DNA of 64,000 nucleotides from Sideroxyarcus sp. (GTDB lineage Bacteria; Pseudomonadota; Gammaproteobacteria; Burkholderiales; Gallionellaceae): positions 1 to 64,000 of the forward strand of contig JAUSBR010000011.1 in NCBI GenBank assembly GCA_030651895.1, read 5' to 3'. Below are positions 44,245-52,903 of the stretch, piece by piece. The notes beneath the pieces are model-generated. The model saw nothing but the letters and a program-made list of their open reading frames with translations. It ran no database searches and was not told the origin of the DNA. Positions within the stretch are counted from its first letter, which is position 1. Every line of letters begins with the position of its first letter. The position numbers were made by a program, and so were the translations under genes.

Positions 44245-46515
44245 TCAGAACGAGCCCGCAACGGACAGGTTATAGCTCCGTCCCATTTCGTACGCTGTCA
44301 GCGCAGCGGCCTGCGTTTGCTGGTAGCTCAAGTAGCGCTTGTCGGTCAGATTGGTGATGCCGAAGTCGATGCGAAAAGCCTGACGCGGCGATTGCCATGT
44401 CGTGTATAGATCATGCACGGTATAGCCGCTGCGTTGCCGCAACACCGTCGAGTCGTAATCTTGTGCAGCGACTGCGGTCGTGTTCCAGGCGACCGACATG
44501 TCTGTGCCCGAAAACGCATAGGCGACTTGCGCATTCAGTTTGTCCGGCGGCGAGAACAGGTTCAGGCCGGTGGCATCATCGGTGATCCTGATCCTGCTAT
44601 ACCCCGCATTCAGTTTCCACGCCGCTATCTGATATTCGCCGCTCAGCTCCATGCCTTTCTTGGTGGCCTTCGCGACGTTCTGGTACTGAAGTGTCGAGCC
44701 AAACGCGCCCACAACCCCCGCGATGGTGACCGACTGGATCAGGTTCTTGGCCTTGGCCTGGAAGATGGCTGCATGTAACCCGAGCCGGTCATCATTGCCG
44801 GAGATCTGGCTGTTCTCATAACGCGTACCGAGTTCCAGCGTGGTATCGGTTTGCGGTTGCAGATTGGCATTGGGGGCAAAGCGCCGGAATCCGGGATTGG
44901 GATTGTTCTGGAACATCTCCCACACGGTAGGTGCGCGGAACGCCTGCCCGAAGCTGCCGTACAAGCTTGTACCTTGTATGCCTTGCCAGGCTATCGCCAG
45001 TTTGGGCGACACGTGACTATTGCTGCTGGCGGCCAACGTGGTGCTGTTCGGGGTGGCCGTATAGCCGTCGTAGCGCAAGCTGGGAATGATGTTCCAGGCA
45101 GTGAGAGATATCTCGTCCTGAATGAACACGCCCTGCACCTTCTCCGACCCATCCGGGTTCACCGGATTGGTCACCGGTGTATTCGGTGCCGCAGTGGTTC
45201 CCGCCAGCGTGCCGAGTTTGTCGCGATAGATATCAACCCCGTAGGTCAGGCGATGCATGCCCATAGCATCGGAATCGAAGCGGTTAGTATTCTGCGCGCT
45301 TAGCCCGGTCGTTTGCATCTTGCTATCCGAGTACGCATAGGGCAGCGCGGAACCGCCCGGCATCTGATAGGTAGTATTGGCATCGCGCTGAGTCCTGGTC
45401 AGCGTATCGTAGACTCTTACATCGGTCGCCTTCTCGCCCAACTCGTTCAGCATCGAAAAACTCATCACTGTTTCGTTCTGGCTGATATGCGCCATCTGCG
45501 GTTGCCCGACCGCGACTTGCGGATTGTTGGTTTCCCAAGCCGTTTTATTGAATGCCTTGTGGGACAGCTCGACACGCATGGCATCGCCGACTTGCGCACC
45601 GACCTTGGCAAGGGAGCTGGAATCGTGTCCGTTGTTCGGCGCGAGTGTGGTGCCGCCCGGCTGGCGTATCTCGCTGAATTCCTGATAACCGCCTGCCAGC
45701 AGGAAATCCACCACCCCGCTCATGCCATACAACCTCGCGTTGCTGCGGCGGGAAAGGTTGCCGGAACTGTACCCTGCCCTCACGCCGCCGCCGAACACTT
45801 CACCTTCCTTCAGCAGATCCTTTGCAGAGAGGGTGCTGAACACCATCGCCCCTCCCAGCCCTCCCGAACCATAGGTCGAAGTTGGCCCGCGAACCACCTC
45901 GGCCCGGGACAGGTAATACGGATCGACAAACAGCGGAGTTGACAGATCACCCACCCTGGCCGAGCTGCGGCGCGCCCCATCCACCAGCAGAATGATATTG
46001 TTGAACTGATCACCCCGGATCGTGGGGATCTGACCGTCCGCCCGCGGGCCACCGCCGAAATCGACGTTCGGCAGTTTCTTCATCACGTCGCCGACCGTCG
46101 CCGCCTGCTGCTCGGAGAAATCATCTGCCGTCACCAGACTGACCGATGCGGGGACGCGAGCCAGCTTGTTGGGTGTACGGGTGGCGACAACGACCACTTC
46201 GTCCTGCATCAATGCAGCACCCAAGCGCTGCAACACATAGGTACCGTTTCCGGTAGCGCGGTAGGTGTAATTCGTGCCTTCGAGGAGTCGCTGGAGCGCC
46301 TCTTCCACACTCATCGACCCGTTGATTTCCTTTGCCTGGATGTTCTTCAGCTCATCGGCGGTGAACAGCAACTGGATGCCGGTCTGGCTGGCCAGGCTGT
46401 GCAATGCGCCGGGCATATCCTGCGCAGTGATGGTGATGGTGATGGTCTTGTCTTCGGCCAGGGCTGGCCCGGCAAACATGGAAGCCAGCAATATGGCCAG
46501 TAGTTTCTTCTGCAT
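44245..46515 (-). CDS. TonB-dependent receptor with N-terminal signalling (STN) domain, heme-receptor-like
   Basis: 756 residues from the ATG at 46515 (AGGAGGA upstream). Signal peptide, then an STN domain (ITAQDMPGALHSLASQTGIQ; NGSMSVEEALQRLLEGTNYT) that contacts a FecR-type anti-sigma factor. Plug: TRTPNKLARVPASVSLVTAD and RAEVVRGPTSTYGSGGLGGA. The barrel has FRAPTVWEMF and PNANLQPQTDTTLELG, resembling FRAP/NPNL boxes of heme receptors; ends in an aromatic residue. Together with fecI and fecR it forms a cell-surface signalling set. Heme as ligand is inference. Confidence 0.88.
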   Translation of the reverse strand: MQKKLLAILLASMFAGPALAEDKTITITITAQDMPGALHSLASQTGIQLLFTADELKNIQAKEINGSMSVEEALQRLLEGTNYTYRATGNGTYVLQRLGAALMQDEVVVVATRTPNKLARVPASVSLVTADDFSEQQAATVGDVMKKLPNVDFGGGPRADGQIPTIRGDQFNNIILLVDGARRSSARVGDLSTPLFVDPYYLSRAEVVRGPTSTYGSGGLGGAMVFSTLSAKDLLKEGEVFGGGVRAGYSSGNLSRRSNARLYGMSGVVDFLLAGGYQEFSEIRQPGGTTLAPNNGHDSSSLAKVGAQVGDAMRVELSHKAFNKTAWETNNPQVAVGQPQMAHISQNETVMSFSMLNELGEKATDVRVYDTLTRTQRDANTTYQMPGGSALPYAYSDSKMQTTGLSAQNTNRFDSDAMGMHRLTYGVDIYRDKLGTLAGTTAAPNTPVTNPVNPDGSEKVQGVFIQDEISLTAWNIIPSLRYDGYTATPNSTTLAASSNSHVSPKLAIAWQGIQGTSLYGSFGQAFRAPTVWEMFQNNPNPGFRRFAPNANLQPQTDTTLELGTRYENSQISGNDDRLGLHAAIFQAKAKNLIQSVTIAGVVGAFGSTLQYQNVAKATKKGMELSGEYQIAAWKLNAGYSRIRITDDATGLNLFSPPDKLNAQVAYAFSGTDMSVAWNTTAVAAQDYDSTVLRQRSGYTVHDLYTTWQSPRQAFRIDFGITNLTDKRYLSYQQTQAAALTAYEMGRSYNLSVAGSF

Positions 46516-46640
46516 CTCTATTCCTCCTGTCATCTCTCTGAATTTTCGCCAAATGGGTCGGCTCATCCGGTAAGACGTAAAAGGAGGGAGAAACCTGACA
46601 TGCAGGAAAAAATATCCTGCCAAAACGGGAAGGGAGATGG

Positions 46641-47570
46641 TCAGTACCGAGGGGAAAGTTCTGTCGTACCGAGATGTTCGCTGCTTTCCAGCGATAGCAG
46701 TATCGTCAAGGCCTGGAGCAAACCGTCGCGGTCGGCGCTGTTGAATTCGCCGCTCACTTTCAACGCGGCCAGTTTGTCATCCGCCAGTTTCACAGGGCGA
46801 GAGTGGTAGCGGTTGATCTGGTTGACGACTTCCTGCAAGGGCGTGTCGCGGAAGATCAAACGGCCATTCAGCCAGGCGGTGACTTCCGCCACATCCGCAC
46901 GGGCGACCTCGCCATGCCCCTCTGCCGTGTAGTCCATTTGCTGTCCACCACGCAGGTGCAGAGAAGCGTCCGCCGCCAGAACGACCTGTACCTCACCTTC
47001 CAGCACAGCGACATTGGCATGGTCGCCTTCGTCGCGGACATTGAATACGGTGCCGATGTCGCGCAACACGCCATCGGCAGCATGTACCTCAAACGGTCGC
47101 GCATCGCGCGCCACTTCGACCAGCACTTCGCCCTTCACCAGGATGATGCGGCGCAGCTTGTCGTCCATCCTCACCCGGATTTTGCTGCCGGTGTTCATGT
47201 CCACTGCTGTTCCATCCGCCAATACGACATGGCGGCGTTCGCCGACTGCCGTGCTGATGGTTTCGCCCAGATTGGCGTACCAGTTCGCCGCAGTCAACAC
47301 GACAGCCAGACCCGCTACGATACCCATCAATGCACCAGCCTTCCGGCGCGAGGGCTGTTTTGGCAGCGAGCCCAGCCGGTCGAGATCGTGCCAGAGCGCT
47401 TCGTATTGCCGATACTCCTCGCGGCGATCCTCGCTTTCAGCCAACCATGCCTCGAACTCGCGCCGATCAGCCTCGCTGCAATCTTCTTGCTGCATGCGCA
47501 GAAACCATGCTGCCACTTCTTCGGCGAGCGCATCCTGCTGGGTATCCGATGGTGATGTGGCTTTGTTCAT
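46641..47570 (-). CDS. fecR: FecR-family anti-sigma regulator
   Basis: 309 residues. N-terminal cytoplasmic part with DUF4880-like EEVAAWFLRMQQEDCSEADR and FEAWLAESEDRREEYRQYEA; one membrane helix (ALMGIVAGLAVVLTAANWYA); periplasmic FecR domain with VGERRHVVLADGTAVDMNTG, VAVLEGEVQVVLAADAS and FRDTPLQEVVNQINRY. It senses the loaded receptor through the STN domain and controls the sigma factor encoded 39 bp upstream. Confidence 0.92.
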   Translation of the reverse strand: MNKATSPSDTQQDALAEEVAAWFLRMQQEDCSEADRREFEAWLAESEDRREEYRQYEALWHDLDRLGSLPKQPSRRKAGALMGIVAGLAVVLTAANWYANLGETISTAVGERRHVVLADGTAVDMNTGSKIRVRMDDKLRRIILVKGEVLVEVARDARPFEVHAADGVLRDIGTVFNVRDEGDHANVAVLEGEVQVVLAADASLHLRGGQQMDYTAEGHGEVARADVAEVTAWLNGRLIFRDTPLQEVVNQINRYHSRPVKLADDKLAALKVSGEFNSADRDGLLQALTILLSLESSEHLGTTELSPRY

Positions 47571-47609
47571 CAATGGGGTGGCAGAGTCATTCGGGGAGAG
47601 CGTACCAGA

Positions 47610-48107
47610 CTACGCCATCTGTTTGCGCAATTGCACCAGCGCGCGGATCAACAGTTTTTCGATGGCGTTCTTGGTCACGCCGAATTCGGCGGCAATCTCG
47701 GCATGCGAGCGCCCTTCGAACTTGAACAGCAGGAAAGCGCGGCGACATTGCGGTGGCAGCGCATCAACCGCCATGCGCAACCGCTCCAGTGTCTGTCGTG
47801 CGCATACCACCCGCGCGGGGTCATGCAGGTCGGTCGCCGGTTGTTCGTTTTCACCGAGGTCATCGATGCATTCGATCTGTTCGCGATGGGTACGATGGTG
47901 GTCTATCGCCAGATTACCCGCGATGCGGTACAAAAAGGCACGCTGATTCAGAATGGGATCGGGCGATCTGTAATCCAGAATGCGAATGAAGGTCTCGTTG
48001 GTCAGTTCCGCCGCCAGCTCACGGCAGCCGACCCTGCGCAGGATGAAAGCGCGCAACTCGCCGAAATGGCGCTGGTACAGATTTGTGAATGTCGCAACGG
48101 AATTCAT
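47610..48107 (-). CDS. fecI: FecI-type ECF sigma factor
   Basis: 165 residues from the ATG at 48107; a start at 48128 adds seven residues. Region 2: YQRHFGELRAFILRRVGCRE and FIRILDYRSPDPILNQRAFL with YRIAGNLAIDHHRTHREQ; region 4: LPPQCRRAFLLFKFEGRSHA with EIAAEFGVTKNAIEKLLIRA. It would drive the receptor gene and its cargo on signal from FecR. A GCGACA-type site lies about 130 bp upstream. Confidence 0.93.
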   Translation of the reverse strand: MNSVATFTNLYQRHFGELRAFILRRVGCRELAAELTNETFIRILDYRSPDPILNQRAFLYRIAGNLAIDHHRTHREQIECIDDLGENEQPATDLHDPARVVCARQTLERLRMAVDALPPQCRRAFLLFKFEGRSHAEIAAEFGVTKNAIEKLLIRALVQLRKQMA

Positions 48108-48237
48108 TTGCACCGCACATAACCGCATCAAAAGAGAGCCAAGAGCACGGAGTGTTTTTAGAAAGGAAGGCTCTTGAAGGAGAGAATTCGATGTCGCGCC
48201 CTCTTGGTGGACAGATTATGCGGATGCCGGCGCCGGA

Positions 48238-48259
48238 TGAGAATGCGTCATATTGTCGC
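48238..48259 (-). promoter_or_regulatory. RegA/ActR-like site upstream of fecI
   Basis: Minus strand GCGACAATATGACGC (48259-48245) matches the RegA-type pattern GNGRCRTTNNGNCGC at 14 of 15 positions. The 7 bases beyond it (TGAGAAT on the plus strand) are shared with the first repeat at 51464, extending the similarity to about 20 of 22 bases. Confidence 0.55.
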
Positions 48260-48283
48260 ACCCGACCCGGGCGGAAAACAACA

Positions 48284-48315
48284 GAGGCCCGGCATGTCAC
48301 GACATGCCGGGCCTC
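48284..48315 (-). terminator. Strong terminator of the cyd operon
   Basis: GAGGCCCGGCATGTC and GACATGCCGGGCCTC are perfect 15-bp arms around AC, followed on the minus strand by TGTTGTTTT. It lies 20 bp after the cydX stop. Confidence 0.88.
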
Positions 48316-48334
48316 CTCTTGCGACCGATGCGAC

Positions 48335-48442
48335 TCAGTGGCCGTTCTGTTCCGCGCATTCCTGCGCTTCGTACCACATCGCGTTAAGCACCGACACCAT
48401 CACGGCGGCGGAGACTCCGAGTACCCAGGCGAAATACCACAT
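48335..48442 (-). CDS. cydX: Cytochrome bd oxidase small subunit CydX
   Basis: 35 residues: MWYFAWVLGVSAAVMVSVLN then a short polar tail (EAQECAEQNGH). The MWYFAW(I/V)LG start is diagnostic of CydX. It is a single-helix subunit stabilising the bd oxidase hemes. It lies 13 bp after cydB in the same operon. Confidence 0.93.
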   Translation of the reverse strand: MWYFAWVLGVSAAVMVSVLNAMWYEAQECAEQNGH

Positions 48443-48455
48443 GACGTTCCCTTTC

Positions 48456-49592
48456 TTAATAGACTGAATGATCGTTGGCTTCGATGTGCGCAATGGTGAT
48501 CTTGCCGCGCATGATGCGGTAGGCCCAGCCGGTATAGGCGATCACGATGGGGGTCATAACCAGCGCCACCCAGAACATGACGCCGAGGGTGCGCTCACTG
48601 GAGACGCAATCCCATGCGGTCAGGCTGTGCGAGGGCATGGAGCTGGACGGCAGCACGAAGGGAAACATGGCGACCCCGGCGGTGAAGATCACACCCAGCA
48701 TCGCCACCGAGCTGGACACGAATGCCAGCACCCCCTTCAATTTGGCGGCGAAGAACATGCCCGCCAGTGCGCCGATGAAGCCGAGGGCGGGAATGACCCA
48801 CAGCAATGGCAGCTTGTCGAAGTTACCGAGCCACGCACCTGCCTGCATCTCCACCACCTTGCCCACCGGGCTTTGCATCGCGCCTGCTTCCGGCCCGGAG
48901 ACCAGCACATAACTTTGCATGTCCGTGACCAGCATGCCGCACAAGGCGAACAACAACACCATCAGTACACCGAAGATCAGCGAGGCGCGACTGGCGCGTT
49001 GCTGGATCACGCCTTCGGTGCGCACGATGAGGTAGTTGGCACCGTGGAAAGCGATCATCGACAGACTTAGCAGTCCGGCCAGCAGCGCGAACGGATTGAG
49101 CAGCGCCCAGAAAGTGCCGGTGTAGAAGGAACGCATGTCGTCATCGTAGTTGAACGGCACGCCCAACAGCACGTTGCCGAAAGCCACACCGAACAGCAAT
49201 GCGGGCACGGCGGAGCCGACGAACAAGCCCCAGTCCCAAGCCGTGCGCCAGCGCGGATCGGCCACTTTGCTGCGGTAGTCGAAGCCGACCGGACGGAAGA
49301 ACATCGCCCACAGCACCGCCATCAGTGCGAAGTACAAGCCGGAGAATGCGGTGGCATAGACGATGGGCCAGGCGGCGAAGATCGCACCGCCCGCGGTGAT
49401 GAACCAGACCTGGTTGCCATCCCAGTGCGGCGCCACGCTGTTGATCAGCACGCGGCGTTCGCTGTCGCTCTTGGCGACGAAGGGCAGCAAGGTGCCCATG
49501 CCCATGTCGTGCCCGTCCATCACGGCGAAGCCAACCAGCAGTACGCCGACCAACAGCCACCAGATCAGTTTGAGGGTTTCGTAATCGAGCAT
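48456..49592 (-). CDS. cydB: Cytochrome bd ubiquinol oxidase subunit II
   Basis: 378 residues, about eight to nine membrane helices. KLIWWLLVGVLLVGFAVMDG with HDMGMGTLLPF is the conserved start, and SMPSHSLTAWDCVSSERTLG is typical near the C-terminus. CydB supports the CydA heme core in the inner membrane. It starts one base after the cydA stop. Confidence 0.96.
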   Translation of the reverse strand: MLDYETLKLIWWLLVGVLLVGFAVMDGHDMGMGTLLPFVAKSDSERRVLINSVAPHWDGNQVWFITAGGAIFAAWPIVYATAFSGLYFALMAVLWAMFFRPVGFDYRSKVADPRWRTAWDWGLFVGSAVPALLFGVAFGNVLLGVPFNYDDDMRSFYTGTFWALLNPFALLAGLLSLSMIAFHGANYLIVRTEGVIQQRASRASLIFGVLMVLLFALCGMLVTDMQSYVLVSGPEAGAMQSPVGKVVEMQAGAWLGNFDKLPLLWVIPALGFIGALAGMFFAAKLKGVLAFVSSSVAMLGVIFTAGVAMFPFVLPSSSMPSHSLTAWDCVSSERTLGVMFWVALVMTPIVIAYTGWAYRIMRGKITIAHIEANDHSVY

Positions 49593-49593
49593 G

Positions 49594-51195
49594 TTAGAAC
49601 TCCTTTTTGGAAACGGGAGCAGACACTGCTCCCTTGGTCATGCCGCCACCCGATTCAAAGTGGTATCCACCGGTCCCCAGACTGGATGGGCCCAGGCGCG
49701 CGTACTTGAACATCAGGTACAGTTCGGCGATCAGCAACAGCGTGTAAAAGATGAAGAAACCGGCCAGCGACAACATCACTTCACCGGATGACAGACTGGA
49801 AACGGACAGATGCGTGGGCAGCACGCCGTGCACCGTCCACGGTTGGCGTCCCACTTCGGCCACGATCCAGCCCACTTGCGTCGCAACCCAGGGCATGGGG
49901 ATGAACCACAGCGCCCAGCGCAATAGCCAGCGTTTGTGCTCGAAGCTGTTCTTGGCCGAGGCCCAGAAAGCGATGGCGAACAACACGATGAAGGCCAGCC
50001 CCAGCGCAACCATGATGCGGAAGCTCCAGAACAGCGGCGCGACCGGCGGGATCGCATCGTCCACGGCGCGAGCCACCATCTCCGGCGTCGCCTGTGTGAC
50101 ATCCTCGGTGTACTTCTTCAGCAGCAGGCCGTAGCCCATGTCATCCTTGTGCGCGGCAAACAGATCAGTCGCTTCGGCATCGTCCTTGTTGTTGCGCAAC
50201 CGTTCGAGCGCACCCACCGCGATGGCGCCACTTTCGATACGCTGTTTGAGTGTGACCTCAAGCTGGTCGATACCGGGCAGCACTTCGTCGCTGGAACGCG
50301 TCGCGATCAACCCCAACAGATAGGGTATCTTCACCTCGGCATGGTTGGTGCGGTTGGCTTCGTCGGGTATACCGAACACGGTCAATCCCGCCGGCGCTTC
50401 CTCTGTAGTCCACATGCCTTCCATGGCGGCAAGCTTGGTCTTCTGGTGCTCGGTAACGGCATAGCCGGATTCATCGCCCAGCACGACCACCGACAATGCC
50501 GAGGCCAAACCGAAAGCGGCGGCGATACGGAAGGAGCGGCGCGCGAATTCCAGATCGCGACCCTTGAGCAGATACCAGGACGAGATGCCCAGCACGAACA
50601 CCGAGGCGGTCACGTAACCGGAGGACACGGTGTGCACGAACTTGGCTTGTGCCGCCGGGTTGAACACCAGATCCCAGAAACTGGTCATCTCCATGCGCAT
50701 GGTCACCGGATTGAATTCGGAACCCACCGGATTCTGCATCCAGCCGTTGGCGATCAGGATCAGCACCGCCGACAGGTTCGAGCCGATCGCCACCAGATAA
50801 GTGATGGTCAGGTGCCCGACCTTTGACAGGCGATCCCAGCCGAAGAAGAACAGACCGACCATGGTGGATTCCAGGAAGAAGGCCAGCAAGCCTTCGATAG
50901 CCAGCGGCGCGCCGAAGATGTCGCCGACGTAGTGCGAGTAGTACGCCCAGTTGGTGCCGAACTGGAATTCCATAGTCAGTCCGGTGGTGACGCCGAGCGC
51001 GAAGTTGATGCCGAACAGCTTGCCCCAGAACTTGGTCATGTCACGGTATATCTGCTTACCGGTCATGACATAGACCGTCTCCATGATGGCCAGCAGGAAC
51101 GTCAGGCCCAGCGTGAGCGGGACGAAGATGAAGTGGTAAAGCGCGGTGATGGCGAATTGCAATCGCGCCAGGTCTACAGCACCCGGATCAATCAT
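49594..51195 (-). CDS. cydA: Cytochrome bd ubiquinol oxidase subunit I
   Basis: 533 residues. Heme ligand His is in RLQFAITALYHFIFVPLTLG; the GRQPW motif is in VAEVGRQPWTVHGVLPTHLS. The Q-loop region (EHQKTKLAAMEGMWTTEEAP onward) is long, as in the Escherichia coli type. It reduces O2 at very low oxygen using quinol; useful for protecting nitrogenase and for micro-oxic life. It overlaps cydP by 8 bases. Confidence 0.97.
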   Translation of the reverse strand: MIDPGAVDLARLQFAITALYHFIFVPLTLGLTFLLAIMETVYVMTGKQIYRDMTKFWGKLFGINFALGVTTGLTMEFQFGTNWAYYSHYVGDIFGAPLAIEGLLAFFLESTMVGLFFFGWDRLSKVGHLTITYLVAIGSNLSAVLILIANGWMQNPVGSEFNPVTMRMEMTSFWDLVFNPAAQAKFVHTVSSGYVTASVFVLGISSWYLLKGRDLEFARRSFRIAAAFGLASALSVVVLGDESGYAVTEHQKTKLAAMEGMWTTEEAPAGLTVFGIPDEANRTNHAEVKIPYLLGLIATRSSDEVLPGIDQLEVTLKQRIESGAIAVGALERLRNNKDDAEATDLFAAHKDDMGYGLLLKKYTEDVTQATPEMVARAVDDAIPPVAPLFWSFRIMVALGLAFIVLFAIAFWASAKNSFEHKRWLLRWALWFIPMPWVATQVGWIVAEVGRQPWTVHGVLPTHLSVSSLSSGEVMLSLAGFFIFYTLLLIAELYLMFKYARLGPSSLGTGGYHFESGGGMTKGAVSAPVSKKEF

Positions 51196-51400
51196 GATTA
51201 TTCCTCCGTGAAGTTAATGAAAAATCCTGCGACCCGCCGGTCAAGCGTTCCGCCACCGTGGCGGCGACGGTCTTCTTGTCCGGCGCGTGCGAAAAGAACG
51301 CCCACCACAGCAGGTACAGCAATGCGACTTTCAGCAGCAATGCAATGAATATTTCCCAACCCAGTGTGCGTTTGATCGGAAAGCGTTTTGTGATTTGCAT
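51188..51400 (-). CDS. cydP: Cytochrome oxidase small subunit CydP-like
   Basis: 70 residues with one membrane helix (EIFIALLLKVALLYLLWWAF) followed by FSHAPDKKTVAATVAERLTG. Position just before cydA and the LLxKxxLLxLLWWxFF pattern fit the CydP family found in proteobacterial cyd operons. It would be the first gene of cydPABX. Confidence 0.82.
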   Translation of the reverse strand: MQITKRFPIKRTLGWEIFIALLLKVALLYLLWWAFFSHAPDKKTVAATVAERLTGGSQDFSLTSRRNNHD

Positions 51401-51470
51401 GGCGCGACCTTGCGGTGAGTGTTTGAATTTGACCGCGCGCAGTGTATGGATGATGGATCATCTTGAGAAT

Positions 51471-51515
51471 GCGTCACGTTGTCGCGCGACCATCTGTCGC
51501 AGGACAAAATGTCGC
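51471..51515. promoter_or_regulatory. Three tandem 15-bp repeats upstream of cydP
   Basis: GCGTCACGTTGTCGC, GCGACCATCTGTCGC and AGGACAAAATGTCGC follow each other without a gap. Each ends in TGTCGC and resembles GNGRCRTTNNGNCGC at 11-13 positions. The array lies 71 bp upstream of the cydP start. Confidence 0.65.
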
Positions 51516-51695
51516 AGTGCACGACGCATACCGGCTGCGCGCTCAGGGCCGCAAGGAAGCGGCAGGAAGATGCGGGAAAGGGATGCCAAGAATCACGGGG
51601 TATTTTGGAAAGCGGAGGCTCGGAAGTGAGAATTCGCTGACGCGCCCGTCACCCGTGGCGAAATGATTATTCTTAGCGCCACCACGGAATGGAAT

Positions 51696-51740
51696 GCGAC
51701 TTGATGTCGCGCGACCATTTGCCGCGCGGCAATTTGCCAC
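51696..51740. promoter_or_regulatory. Three tandem 15-bp repeats upstream of regA-like gene
   Basis: GCGACTTGATGTCGC, GCGACCATTTGCCGC and GCGGCAATTTGCCAC, again end to end. Each matches the RegA-type pattern at about 13 of 15 positions. The array ends 80 bp before the response regulator start. Confidence 0.65.
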
Positions 51741-51820
51741 ATTCTCGCGGCTGCCAGAATCGCTATACTAGCCCGGCGCTACCGCTTGTATGAGGTGCGC
51801 GTTCTGCAACGGGAATCGGA

Positions 51821-52387
51821 ATGAACTCGAATACATATTCGCGCAATTTGCTTCTGGTCGATGACGATCACACCTTCTGCTCGGTGATGTCGAACGCCAT
51901 GCGGCGGCGCGGATTTCATGTGGTCGTGGCGCATGACGCGGCGGAAGCCAGGGCCATGGCGAGCAAGCAAGCGCCGGAATATGCGCTGGTCGATCTCAGG
52001 ATGCCGGGCGAATCCGGTCTGTCGCTGATCCAGTTTCTTCATGTTCTCCACCCGTCCATGCGCATCGTCATGCTCACCGGTTATGCCGCCATCGCCACCG
52101 CGATACAGGCAATAAAACTGGGGGCGACACACTACCTGACCAAACCGGTGAATGCGGATGAGGTACTGGTCGCTTTCGACAGGGCAGAAGGTGATTGCGA
52201 TGTCGCCGTGGCTGCGACTCCGCTATCGGTGGATCAACTGGAATGGGAACACCTTCAGCGCATACTGACCGAGCAGCACGGCAACGTCACCGCTGCTGCA
52301 CGCGCGCTGAACATGCACAGGCGCACCCTGCAGAGGAAACTTACCAAACGGAACACCTTCTCGACCAACGATTCCCTGCACAATTAA
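51821..52387 (+). CDS. regA: RegA/PrrA/ActR-type response regulator
   Basis: 188 residues. Receiver: LLLVDDDHTFC, phospho-Asp in YALVDLRMPGESGLSL, and IVMLTGYAAIATAIQAIKLG with Lys in YLTKPVNADEV. Fis-type HTH at the C-terminus: HGNVTAAARALNMHRRTLQR, the segment conserved in RegA/PrrA/ActR. These regulators control respiration, nitrogen fixation and CO2 fixation in response to redox. No RegB sensor kinase adjoins it here. It is divergent from cydPABX. Confidence 0.9.
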   Translation: MNSNTYSRNLLLVDDDHTFCSVMSNAMRRRGFHVVVAHDAAEARAMASKQAPEYALVDLRMPGESGLSLIQFLHVLHPSMRIVMLTGYAAIATAIQAIKLGATHYLTKPVNADEVLVAFDRAEGDCDVAVAATPLSVDQLEWEHLQRILTEQHGNVTAAARALNMHRRTLQRKLTKRNTFSTNDSLHN

Positions 52388-52407
52388 GCATTCGAACCCG
52401 GAGTCTG

Positions 52408-52902
52408 TCAGAACTTGCCGTCGTCAACCTGCGCGACGAGCGCGCTGCTGACCTGTTCGAAAGTCAGGATCTGCTTACCTTTGTGGTCCTTCAGAAATTC
52501 CTCAGCATCGGTGCGCGTCTCCAGCGGCACGAACTCGTGCCCCATCGGGCCGAGCACGTCGGATCCGATGACATAGAACGCCTTGCGCGCGTCGATCTTG
52601 TTCAAACCGTAGAATTCGGTGACGTGTATCCCCGCGATAGTCTCCTTGCGGTGACCGGGCGCATATTTCGGCAAATCGTGCAGATACTTGAACATGTCCT
52701 TGGCGCCGTCGAAGAAATGCGCGTGACCGTCGCGGTACTTCACCACGGCGACCCAGTTGGGATATTTTGAGACCAGCATGCCGCACACCGGGCACAGATC
52801 TTTTGCTCCCGGCTTGGGCACGACAACACCCTCCTGGGCGGCAGCAAATGCCGCCCATAGAGTGAGGAACGACAGGATGAAGAGTCGTCTAAGCTGATTC
52901 AT
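52408..52902 (-). CDS. NosL-family copper-binding protein
   Basis: 164 residues with signal peptide LFILSFLTLWAAFAAAQ. NosL motif DLCPVCGMLVSKYPNWVAVV and YRDGHAHFFDGAKDMFKYLH. NosL binds Cu(I) and serves Cu delivery to N2O reductase; no nosZ is in the window, so the client here is unknown. It lies at the end of the ABC/TlpA/SafE cluster, next to a second NosL-like gene (1-bp gap). Confidence 0.88.
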   Translation of the reverse strand: MNQLRRLFILSFLTLWAAFAAAQEGVVVPKPGAKDLCPVCGMLVSKYPNWVAVVKYRDGHAHFFDGAKDMFKYLHDLPKYAPGHRKETIAGIHVTEFYGLNKIDARKAFYVIGSDVLGPMGHEFVPLETRTDAEEFLKDHKGKQILTFEQVSSALVAQVDDGKF

Positions 52903-52903
52903 C

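Larger units (their letters stand above)
51401..51820. other. Divergent control region cydP / regA
   Basis: 420 bp without a supported gene. It contains two triplets of 15-bp repeats, listed separately. Between them, 51516-51695, no further repeat of the class was found. Confidence 0.6.
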
